Shown here piece after piece: positions 1 through 5,208 of a stretch of 5,208 nt of DNA (positions within the stretch are counted from its first letter, which is position 1; each line of letters opens with the position of its first letter). This stretch comes from Bifidobacterium breve. GTDB taxonomy: Bacteria > Actinomycetota > Acidimicrobiia > IMCC26256. Location of the stretch: positions 1 to 5,208 of the forward strand of contig CAMDSG010000130.1 in assembly GCA_945907055.1 (NCBI GenBank), given 5' to 3'. A program made the position numbers and the translations under genes. A model generated the notes under the pieces. That model was given only the letters and a program-made list of their open reading frames with translations, ran no database searches and was not told the origin of the DNA.

Positions 1-339
1 GACCTAAAGAAGGTCACAGTTCTTGAACGCGATGAAGAGGGCCGCGGTACCTCTGTTGAGTACCGAGCTGCAGCAATGGGGAAATCTGTTACGTATGTGT
101 TGACATACGATTACTCGGCTCTCCCGGAGAGGCTCTCTTGGGTTCTTGATCACGGCGACTCCCTCCGCTCCCTTGACGGTACATACCGTTTTGAGTCAGA
201 TGGCTCTGCAACGAGGGTTCACTATGACCTAGCGGTTGAGATTTCGGTTCCGCTACCGGGCCTGATAAAGCGAAGAGCAGCTGGGATGATCACAGGCACC
301 GCGTTGAAGGACCTAAAGCGCGCCGCTGAGAGCGAATGA
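1..339 (+). CDS. SRPBCC (polyketide cyclase/dehydrase-like) protein, 3' part
   Basis: The reading frame is open from base 1 to the TGA at 337-339, giving 112 visible residues. The true start lies upstream; the ATG at 76 falls inside a beta-strand-rich domain and is not a credible start. The family usually has about 140-150 residues, so roughly 30-40 are missing. The visible part has the helix-grip (START-like) C-terminal pattern: alternating strands, a GTY-F segment, T-V-YDL-V, then the PLPG-IKRRA stretch and a long C-terminal helix containing ALKDLK. Proteins of this fold bind hydrophobic ligands in a deep cavity, but small actinobacterial members mostly have no assigned reaction. There is no signal peptide or membrane segment in the visible part, so it is probably cytosolic. 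It lies 15 bp before the next gene and is probably co-transcribed with the glucokinase. The family call is firm; the ligand is unknown. Confidence 0.85.
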   Translation, partial: DLKKVTVLERDEEGRGTSVEYRAAAMGKSVTYVLTYDYSALPERLSWVLDHGDSLRSLDGTYRFESDGSATRVHYDLAVEISVPLPGLIKRRAAGMITGTALKDLKRAAESE

Positions 340-342
340 GTC

Positions 343-347
343 GGAGG
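343..347 (+). promoter_or_regulatory. Shine-Dalgarno site GGAGG for the acidic protein gene
   Basis: GGAGG lies 7 nt before the ATG at 355, just after the upstream stop codon at 337-339. It is the only textbook ribosome binding site I can see at a gene start in this window, and it fixes the start of the acidic protein at 355. The next two plus-strand genes start at overlapping stop codons without such a site. Confidence 0.65.
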
Positions 348-354
348 CGAGAGT

Positions 355-924
355 ATGCGTGACCCTGGTACGCCTCGGCGTAATCCATTCTTTGAGCACA
401 CCTTTGACGAGAGTCAAGACGACGTAGTTGCGTTTGTGGGTGCCCCTGATGAAAAGGTGGAGCCTCATCTGCACGCCCTCGGCGATTTGAGCGGTGCTGA
501 CTCCGCCGGTGGGGGCGAGGCCTTCGGCGAGTGGGGAGACGACGTGGGTGAGGGCTGGGGTGACGACTGGTTCGAGACCATGGACGGTAGCGGCGAGTCT
601 CGACGCTCCTCCGATGCCCTTGGAGGGATCGCCTCTTTGGTATCCGCTTTGGCAGAGGCTCAGCCAGAGGCGGTGGAGCACCTAGTAACGGCAGCACACG
701 AGGTTGTGCTTGCGGTTAAGACCGTCGTAGATGCCGCTGAGCAAGCACTTGCCCAGCAGCGATCGGATCTAGCGGATCAGCGACAAGAGCGTGAGTCGCA
801 TTTCTCAGAGAATGATGGCGATGGAGAAGCCGAATCGGGGCAGCAGAATGATTCACTGCGAGTTGACCCGATGGACGAGCCATTTAGTTCTGAACGGCTC
901 CCGCGCCCCGTTGACCTCGGATGA
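355..924 (+). CDS. Acidic protein of unknown function, DUF5304-like, next to glucokinase
   Basis: A 189-residue protein I cannot name with certainty. Residues 1-45 are mixed. Residues 46-82 are Gly/Asp/Glu/Trp-rich and probably disordered, with an internal W-G-D-D duplication at about 58-72. Residues about 87-146 form the only likely folded part: an Ala/Val-rich helical stretch (PEAVEHLVTAAHEVVLAVKT at 104-123) followed by a charged Gln/Arg-rich helix. Residues 147-189 are acidic and polar, ending with R-V-D-P-x-D-E and a Pro-rich tail. The helix resembles my recollection of the C-terminal segment of DUF5304 proteins, which sit between an SRPBCC/ArsA-like pair and glkA in streptomycetes; this is from memory, not a search. 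There is no signal peptide or membrane span. GGAGG supports the start, and the stop overlaps the glucokinase ATG (ATGA, 921-924), implying translational coupling. Minus-strand ORFs over 290-697 are judged to be shadows. Confidence 0.75.
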   Translation: MRDPGTPRRNPFFEHTFDESQDDVVAFVGAPDEKVEPHLHALGDLSGADSAGGGEAFGEWGDDVGEGWGDDWFETMDGSGESRRSSDALGGIASLVSALAEAQPEAVEHLVTAAHEVVLAVKTVVDAAEQALAQQRSDLADQRQERESHFSENDGDGEAESGQQNDSLRVDPMDEPFSSERLPRPVDLG

Positions 925-1862
925 CGATTACTGCCGGTATTGATATTGGTGGAACGAACCTGCGTGCAGCAGCGGTCTTAGCAGACGGAACAATCGTCGC
1001 TGAGACAAGTCTGCTCGCGCCCGCCGGTTGGGTTGCGTTACGCGACGCAATGGTGACTCTCATCCAAGACCTGCGAGCAGAGGTGCCTGATCTCGCTGCG
1101 GTAGGAGTTGGCGCCGCTGGAATGGTTGATCGCAACGGCGTTGTTGCTTACTCGCCGAATGTCCATGCATTTGCGGCTTCGCCAGTTCGCTCAGATTTAG
1201 AGGAGCGGCTCTCGCTTCCAATCGCCGTTGATAACGATGCAAACGTTGCAGCATTGGCCGAGGCTCGACTCGGCGCAGCGAGAGGGTGCGCGCATGCGCT
1301 AGTCATCACTCTCGGCACCGGTATTGGCGGTGGAGTAATTGTCAACGGAGAGGTGCTGCGCGGCGCTCATGGTTTTGCCGCAGAGGTAGGGCACTTTCAG
1401 ATCGACCCTCAAGGACCGATCTGCGCATGTGGAGAGAGAGGGCACTGGGAGGCCCTCGCCTCCGGTAATGCTCTGGGTTGGATGGGGCGTGAAGCCGCTG
1501 CTACTGGGAGAGGTAAGGCTCTAATCGCACTGGCGGGAGATATCGAAGCAGTGCGAGGAGACCACGTCGGGGAGGCATCACTCGCTGGGGACCCTGAGGC
1601 GCTCGCGATTCTTGATCGATACGCCGAGCAGGTTGCCATTGGTTTAGTAGGACTCGCCAACATCTTTGACCCGGAGCGCATTGTTATCTCAGGAGGCTTG
1701 GTCGCTCTCGGCGATCTCCTCCTTGACCCAGTGAGATCGCATTTTATGGGGCGCGTTGAGGGGGCGAGTGCGAGGGAGACCTTGACGATTGTCGCCGCCG
1801 CATTGGGGACACAGGCCGGTGTAGTTGGAGCCGCTCTACTAGCGCGGGACCTAATCCTTTGA
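921..1862 (+). CDS. ROK-family glucokinase
   Basis: A 313-residue ROK sugar kinase, full length for the family; by class it phosphorylates glucose to glucose-6-phosphate with ATP in the cytosol. The N-terminal phosphate-binding motif DIGGT is at residues 8-12. The catalytic Asp is D106, in DNDAN (103-108, ending NV). The second phosphate motif is GTGIGGG at 132-138. The sugar/zinc signature follows: E155, G157 and H158, then C168-A-C170-G-E-R-G-H175-W-E177. E155, H158 and E177 are the expected sugar-contacting residues, and the likely zinc ligands are H158, C168, C170 and H175. H175 replaces the usual third Cys of the CxCGxxGCxE motif. The adenine-side SGG is at 257-259. The start at 921 overlaps the upstream stop and puts DIGGT at its usual distance from the N-terminus. 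Glucose as substrate is inferred from the family and neighbourhood; other ROK kinases use fructose, allose or ManNAc. No repressor HTH is present, so it is not a ROK regulator. Confidence 0.92.
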   Translation: MTITAGIDIGGTNLRAAAVLADGTIVAETSLLAPAGWVALRDAMVTLIQDLRAEVPDLAAVGVGAAGMVDRNGVVAYSPNVHAFAASPVRSDLEERLSLPIAVDNDANVAALAEARLGAARGCAHALVITLGTGIGGGVIVNGEVLRGAHGFAAEVGHFQIDPQGPICACGERGHWEALASGNALGWMGREAAATGRGKALIALAGDIEAVRGDHVGEASLAGDPEALAILDRYAEQVAIGLVGLANIFDPERIVISGGLVALGDLLLDPVRSHFMGRVEGASARETLTIVAAALGTQAGVVGAALLARDLIL

Positions 1863-2728
1863 GTAGTAATAGTCCTAGTAATACCTTTAGTAATACTCCT
1901 AGTAACAGGCTGAGAATCGGACTTACCCTCCCGTTCTTTAGAGAGGACGCCGAGCCGCTAATTGAGGTGGCTATCGCCGCGGAGTCAGTTGGCCTTGACG
2001 CCGTATTCGCATACGACCACCTATTTAGGTACGACTCCGATGGCGGCGTTCGTCCGGCGCTTGAGTTCGCTTCAGCGCTAGGTGCACTCTGCGCCGAGAC
2101 AGACTCCATCGCTATCGCTTCATTAGTAGCGCGAGCAACCCTTCGCGCGCCGTCGGTCCTAACCGGCATTTTCGTGACTGCGCAACGTATTGCGGGTGAG
2201 CGAATAATCGCAGGTATCGGAGCAGGTGACGAGCAGAGCCGTGATGAGATGGAGCAGTTTGGCTACGACTTTGGTGATGTCGCATCGAGAGTTGAGGCGT
2301 TAGAGGCCAGCACCGCGTCGTTGATGAATGCAGATATCCCTGTGTGGGTTGGTGGCGATCCAAAATATGTTGGAACGGCCGCGATGATGGCCGACGGTTG
2401 GAATCGTTGGGGCGTTTCTCAAGATCGTTTTGCGCTTGAGGCCACTCAACTCAATGCGCTGCGAGAGGATCATGGTGGTGCCCCACTCGTAATTTCATGG
2501 GGCGGATTATGTGTCCTAGGTGCAACCGACGATGAGGCTGAGAAGAAGGCCGAGCGACTCGGCGCATCGAAGGTTTCATTGGTTGGAGGGCCAGAGCGAG
2601 TAGCCGAGATGCTTGTGGGGTATGTAAATGCGGGGGCTTCATGGATTGCCCTCGGCCCGATTGATTCATCTGATCCAACCAATGCCATACACTCAAAAGC
2701 CATTAGAGATCTTCTTATAGAGCGGTGA
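1859..2728 (+). CDS. Luciferase-like (LLM class) flavin/F420-dependent oxidoreductase
   Basis: A 289-residue TIM-barrel oxidoreductase of the bacterial luciferase/F420-dependent family. The barrel begins at RLRIGLTLPF (17-26). Family landmarks are the AESVGLDAVF-x-x-DHLF segment (41-56), GIGAGD (119-124), VWVGGD (162-167), ADGWNRWG (178-185) and a GGPERVAEML helix start (243-252). It uses FMN or F420; the sequence alone does not decide which, and the substrate is unknown. The region between the helix near 145-155 and VWVGGD is short: the long loop many family members carry there is absent, making this a compact member. The start is TTG at 1859, overlapping the glucokinase stop (TTGA, 1859-1862). 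There is no in-frame ATG, GTG or TTG between it and the barrel, and no good Shine-Dalgarno site, so reinitiation after the glucokinase is likely. Residues 2-16 are a Ser/Asn/Pro/Thr repeat absent from normal members. Confidence 0.88.
   Translation: MSSNSPSNTFSNTPSNRLRIGLTLPFFREDAEPLIEVAIAAESVGLDAVFAYDHLFRYDSDGGVRPALEFASALGALCAETDSIAIASLVARATLRAPSVLTGIFVTAQRIAGERIIAGIGAGDEQSRDEMEQFGYDFGDVASRVEALEASTASLMNADIPVWVGGDPKYVGTAAMMADGWNRWGVSQDRFALEATQLNALREDHGGAPLVISWGGLCVLGATDDEAEKKAERLGASKVSLVGGPERVAEMLVGYVNAGASWIALGPIDSSDPTNAIHSKAIRDLLIER
1865..1906 (+). repeat. 12-bp tandem repeat encoding an SNxP-type N-terminal tail
   Basis: About 3.5 imperfect copies of a 12-bp unit follow each other: AGTAATAGTCCT, AGTAATACCTTT, AGTAATACTCCT, then AGTAAC. 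The period is a multiple of three, so the copies read S-N-S-P, S-N-T-F, S-N-T-P and S-N-R-L at the start of the luciferase-like protein. Changes in copy number would lengthen or shorten the tail without breaking the frame. The stretch is A+T-rich compared with its surroundings, which may also keep the region around the TTG start unstructured. Confidence 0.85.
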
Positions 2729-2783
2729 TGGATTGCATACCCATGTTTGCGATGCTTGGCTGTGGTTGGTGCGCTAGACGGAA

Positions 2784-3416
2784 CTAGAGAAGCAGGCGCG
2801 CCGCTTGCGTAAGGTCCGAGGCCATCTGCTCGTCGTCGATCATGCCGCTGCTCCAAGCTCCGAGTGCAGCAAACCAAACATATCCAAGGGTGCGTAATGC
2901 AGCGTCTCCATCGTCTCTGGGGCCAAGACCGCCGGCGTCCCCGAGAATGCCGCGCAGAATTTCTAGGATCTCAACCTTCATTGCAGCGGCGCCTGGTTCA
3001 GGTGATCCGAGAGCAGTCACCATTGCCGCTGTAAGGGTGGGCTCACGCGATAGCGCTTTGTTCGCTAGGGCTAACACTCCTATTACGCGCTCCGCAGGGG
3101 AGTCTCCTTGTGCTGGCTGATTCGCTAGTCGATCGCGGAGTATCCCAGTTTGATCGGAGAGAGCCGCTAGGAGGAGTTGGTCCTTGGAGGAGTATTGACG
3201 ATAGAGAGTTGCAAGAGCGACATCTGCGGCCGATGCGACATCTCTCATCTGTACTGCCTCGTACCCACCGCTTCGTGCGAGCTTGACCGCTGCCTCCACA
3301 AGGCGGCGACGTCGCTCAATCGTCTCGGTTGAGCGACTCGGCCCTGGCGCGAAGTCATCTTTAGTGGGGGTACTTGCGTCGCTTGAGATCGCGACTGCGA
3401 ACCTCGACTCACTCAT
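2784..3416 (-). CDS. TetR-family regulator, KstR-like
   Basis: A 210-residue one-component repressor. Residues 1-33 are a polar, probably disordered extension. The DNA-binding domain spans about 34-85: ERRRRLVEAAVKLA, then GGYEAVQMRDVA (50-61) and the recognition helix region ADVALATLYRQYSSKDQLL (64-82). This block closely resembles my recollection of KstR, the mycobacterial repressor of sterol catabolism (GGYEAVQMR, ADVA-x-x-TLYRYF). The ligand domain also follows the KstR pattern: a helix with ALSREPTLTAAMVTA (121-135), a VWFAALGAW segment (180-188) and a C-terminal AARLLL. KstR senses a sterol-derived acyl-CoA; the ligand here is unknown. The ATG at 3416 overlaps the end of the lyase gene by 8 bp (3409-3416) with no clear Shine-Dalgarno site, so it is probably the last gene of the patatin/lyase operon and likely controls it. 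The next alternative start (GTG, residue 40) would cut into the DNA-binding domain. Confidence 0.9.
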   Translation of the reverse strand: MSESRFAVAISSDASTPTKDDFAPGPSRSTETIERRRRLVEAAVKLARSGGYEAVQMRDVASAADVALATLYRQYSSKDQLLLAALSDQTGILRDRLANQPAQGDSPAERVIGVLALANKALSREPTLTAAMVTALGSPEPGAAAMKVEILEILRGILGDAGGLGPRDDGDAALRTLGYVWFAALGAWSSGMIDDEQMASDLTQAARLLL

Positions 3417-4680
3417 CTATGCCAATCGGTGCGTAGTTCGTGCTTCGATCATCGGTTCGAGATGAGCCGACGAGGATCACTGCAGAGCGAAGGTCGCTAA
3501 GAAAATCACCGATTGCACCGGCGGTCCCGGCAGAGACTGTTGCGTGAATCGAGTCAGGGGGGCGTTGACGGTCTAGATGCCAGCCGCCAGCGCTTAGAGC
3601 ATCCATGACCGCAAAGATGTCAATTTCATCGGGATTGATCGCAGCGATTGCTACGAGGTGTGCATCTGGTTCTCCGAGTACCTGTAGGCCTGGTATCGAT
3701 TCGACGCCCTCAATTAATCGCTGCGTGGCCTCCATAGTCTTCTTAACAAGGCGCATGTAACCAGACTCGCCGAGAAAATGAGTCACTGCCCACGCAGCAG
3801 CGATTGGTCCAGCCGCTTTAGTCCCGAGGAGTCCGCTAGAGGCATAGAAGCCACCTAGCCATCCATCGAAGAAGAAAATCTGATGGCGTCGCATCTCTTC
3901 AGTTCGATGCAGGAGAACAGATGCTCCCTTGGGCGAGTAACCAAGTTTGTGAATGTCGGCAGAGATCGAGGTAACGCCCTCGACTCTGAAATCCCATGGA
4001 GCAACGGGGTATCCAAGGCTCTCCATAAATGGAAGAACGAATCCACCCATGCATGCATCTACGTGGCATGAGGTACCGGCATTGTTTGCAAGCGCTGCAA
4101 TCTCCGGGATTGGGTCAATAACTCCCTGGGGGTACTGCGGTGCTGATCCAACTACTAATACGGTGTCGCTATCTATAGCGTTCGACATTGCGTTTAAATC
4201 GACGCGCCAATCAGACTTAACAGAGACCTTGCGAATCTCCACGCCGTAGTCATGCCCGGCCTTGTGAAATGCAGCGTGAGCACTCTCGCCTAGGACCATA
4301 TTTGGCGACGAGACGCCGCGCAGTGAACTTGCTCGATCTCGGGCTGCTTTTACGGCTAGGAGAATGGACTCAGTGCCGCCCGATGTCATGAAGCCCTGCG
4401 CGTCGCAGGACTCGGTGCGTCCATGAAGCATCTGGGCAACGGTGTCAACTACCTCTTCTTGCATACGGCCAAGGCTTGGAAATACCAAGGGGTTGAGGCC
4501 ATTCTCGGAGAGGTAAAGAACGCTTGCCTCGCGCGCGATCTCCTCTACCTCCTCACCAGCATTGAATACCAAGGCAAAGCAGCGACCGTTGCGCCAGTCT
4601 TTGTCCCCAGACTTCATCGCTACTAGCGCCGATAAGACTTCATCTCGGCTCATTCCCTCGCGCCCCATTGCCATGCTCAT
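3409..4680 (-). CDS. PLP-dependent group II decarboxylase, sphingosine-1-phosphate lyase-like
   Basis: A 423-residue fold-type I PLP enzyme. Landmarks in order are NPLVFPSLGRMQEEVV (63-78), the phosphate-binding TSGGTES (99-105), the ring-stacking His in SAHAAFHKA (H135), HVDAC with D208 to the pyridine nitrogen, and SADIHKLGYSPKG with the Schiff-base Lys K245. SAHAAF-KA and SISAD-HK-GY-PKG are the forms seen in sphingosine-1-phosphate lyases rather than in typical glutamate or aromatic amino acid decarboxylases. It is shorter than the eukaryotic lyases (over 500 residues) and has no N-terminal membrane anchor, so it is probably soluble. Such enzymes split phosphorylated amino-alcohols into an aldehyde and phosphoethanolamine; an amino acid decarboxylase remains possible. 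The ATG at 4680 is the furthest upstream start, since an in-frame TAA lies at 4684-4686. ATGs at codons 3, 5 and 10 are alternatives. No Shine-Dalgarno site precedes 4680, so a very short leader is possible. The gene lies 48 bp after the patatin gene and overlaps the TetR gene. Confidence 0.87.
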   Translation of the reverse strand: MSMAMGREGMSRDEVLSALVAMKSGDKDWRNGRCFALVFNAGEEVEEIAREASVLYLSENGLNPLVFPSLGRMQEEVVDTVAQMLHGRTESCDAQGFMTSGGTESILLAVKAARDRASSLRGVSSPNMVLGESAHAAFHKAGHDYGVEIRKVSVKSDWRVDLNAMSNAIDSDTVLVVGSAPQYPQGVIDPIPEIAALANNAGTSCHVDACMGGFVLPFMESLGYPVAPWDFRVEGVTSISADIHKLGYSPKGASVLLHRTEEMRRHQIFFFDGWLGGFYASSGLLGTKAAGPIAAAWAVTHFLGESGYMRLVKKTMEATQRLIEGVESIPGLQVLGEPDAHLVAIAAINPDEIDIFAVMDALSAGGWHLDRQRPPDSIHATVSAGTAGAIGDFLSDLRSAVILVGSSRTDDRSTNYAPIGIDE

Positions 4681-4699
4681 AACTTAGGCGCGGAAGTTA
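4680..4699. promoter_or_regulatory. Candidate operator: 20-bp inverted repeat at the lyase start
   Basis: TAACTT (4680-4685) and AAGTTA (4694-4699) are perfect inverted arms around an 8-bp spacer whose central four bases are GCGC, so 16 of 20 positions are symmetric. The repeat fills part of the 48-bp gap between the patatin and lyase genes and includes the A of the lyase ATG. Size and symmetry suit a TetR dimer. On the minus strand the outer arm reads TAACTT and fits a loose TANNNT -10 box. A transcript starting about 8 nt further on would begin some 5 nt before the ATG, and a bound repressor would block that promoter. No convincing -35 element is visible. No T-tract follows, so it is not an intrinsic terminator. 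Its operator role is inference. Confidence 0.45.
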
Positions 4700-4728
4700 G
4701 GCGAGCGTGAGCGCAGCGGACTTATTCG

Positions 4729-5208
4729 TTATAGCCCTGCTACTGCGAGTCGGCGTGCAAACTCTGGTCGAGCCAATCTTCGTAGCGTGGTCGCGTATAC
4801 CTGCTCAACCACTGCTGCGTTTTTGCTCTCGGCCATTGCACTTAAGCCCCCTTCTCCCATCACATTTCGATCCTCAGGTGAGGGCTGAAATGAGACGACT
4901 GGAATTCCAGCAAATTGAAGCCTGCGCACCTCTTGGGCGAGCCTGCGCCTGAAGTGAAGGCGTCCAGCGTGGCGCGGGTGGAGAGTAATTGCAGATCGCG
5001 CTAGCGACATTGGAGAGGAGATGATTACAAGATCGGGTCTCTCTGACAAGACTAGGTCTGCGTTGGTAGGAGAGTGAGCGGCTCCATCGATGTAGTTCTC
5101 ACCGGCGATTCGCACGGGCCGAAAATATCCCGGAATCGCCGATGATGCACCGACAGCGGTAGCGAGATCAACCTCTGGAGAACCATCGCGACCGAAGACC
5201 ACCCTGCG
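4729..5208 (-). CDS. Patatin-like phospholipase, C-terminal part
   Basis: The frame is open through the window edge (two Arg codons at 5208-5203 precede the GTG at 5202, which is therefore not the start), and it ends with TAA at 4731-4729. About 159 C-terminal residues are visible; relatives have around 300. The visible part holds the second half of the patatin hydrolase domain: ATAVGASSAIPGYFRPV (window residues 16-32), then Y-I-DGAAHSPTNADL, where D41 of the DGA motif (bases 5086-5088) is the Asp of the Ser-Asp catalytic dyad. The oxyanion loop and GxSxG nucleophile lie outside the window. A later FQPSPEDRNVMG segment is, as I recall it, typical of actinobacterial members. The family hydrolyses acyl esters of phospholipids or other lipids; the substrate is unknown. 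It is the first visible gene of the minus-strand operon, 48 bp upstream of the lyase, which suggests a role in lipid breakdown. Confidence 0.88.
   Translation of the reverse strand, partial: RRVVFGRDGSPEVDLATAVGASSAIPGYFRPVRIAGENYIDGAAHSPTNADLVLSERPDLVIISSPMSLARSAITLHPRHAGRLHFRRRLAQEVRRLQFAGIPVVSFQPSPEDRNVMGEGGLSAMAESKNAAVVEQVYATTLRRLARPEFARRLAVAGL

Noticed and set aside
76..339. Start of the first gene at the ATG at 76
   Set aside because: The frame is open to base 1, and the upstream residues continue the same beta-rich SRPBCC domain, so the gene is cut by the window edge.
290..697. Two long minus-strand ORFs opposite the acidic protein gene (290-697 and 313-681)
   Set aside because: Their translations are Arg/Pro/His-rich or of no recognisable family. 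The plus-strand frame has a strong ribosome site, natural codon use and operon fit.
2729..2783. Terminator between the convergent operons
   Set aside because: Only a 4-bp GCAT/ATGC pairing is visible and no T-tract follows on either strand. Termination here must be weak, factor-dependent or further along.
2790..2806. Palindromic GGCGCGCC flanked by AAGC/GCTT in the 3' end of the TetR gene
   Set aside because: It lies inside coding sequence, leaves almost no loop for a hairpin, and has no T-tract. Chance in GC-rich codons is enough to explain it.
3953..4249. Plus-strand ORFs within the lyase gene (for example 3953-4249 and 4423-4626)
   Set aside because: They lie opposite conserved PLP-enzyme motifs and show no recognisable domain; they are shadows of the real gene.
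4700..4728. Hairpin or terminator in the rest of the patatin-lyase gap (GCGAGCGTGAGCGC)
   Set aside because: The sequence is a run of similar direct words, not an inverted repeat, so no stem forms.
4729..5202. Complete short hydrolase gene starting at the GTG at 5202
   Set aside because: The frame continues beyond it to the window edge, and the catalytic Ser half of the patatin domain is missing, so this is a cut gene rather than a small one.

Overview
The window looks like chromosomal DNA from a moderately high-GC actinobacterium, possibly of the Acidimicrobiia type. The reasons are the mix of families (a flavin/F420-type luciferase-like oxidoreductase, a KstR-like TetR regulator, an actinobacterial-style patatin and a ROK glucokinase beside an SRPBCC protein), very dense packing, start/stop overlaps and few Shine-Dalgarno sites. 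The class-level assignment is inference. There are no RNA genes, insertion sequences, phage genes or CRISPR arrays.

The left half (1-2728, plus strand) is one tightly coupled run of four genes. It holds the 3' part of an SRPBCC/polyketide-cyclase-like protein, an acidic protein of unknown function, a ROK-family glucokinase and a compact luciferase-like monooxygenase. The gaps are 15 bp, then an ATGA overlap, then a TTGA overlap. The order SRPBCC, small acidic protein, glucokinase resembles an arrangement I recall around glkA in other actinobacteria, so the small acidic protein is probably a divergent member of the same linker family (DUF5304-like).

The right half (5208-2784, minus strand) is a convergent second operon. 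It holds the C-terminal part of a patatin-like phospholipase, a group II PLP-dependent decarboxylase/lyase most like sphingosine-1-phosphate lyase, and a TetR regulator resembling KstR, the mycobacterial sterol-catabolism repressor. The lyase and regulator genes overlap by 8 bp. Together they look like a locally regulated lipid-degradation cassette: an acyl hydrolase, a C-C lyase for an aminated substrate, and a repressor likely to sense a lipid or acyl-CoA ligand.

The most notable non-coding signal is a 20-bp inverted repeat (TAACTT-N8-AAGTTA with a GCGC centre) in the 48-bp gap upstream of the lyase. It touches the A of the lyase start codon, which is where an operator for the TetR protein would be expected. 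Nothing here amounts to a clearly new system. The best leads are the regulated patatin/lyase cassette, this candidate operator, and the uncharacterised acidic protein beside glucokinase.
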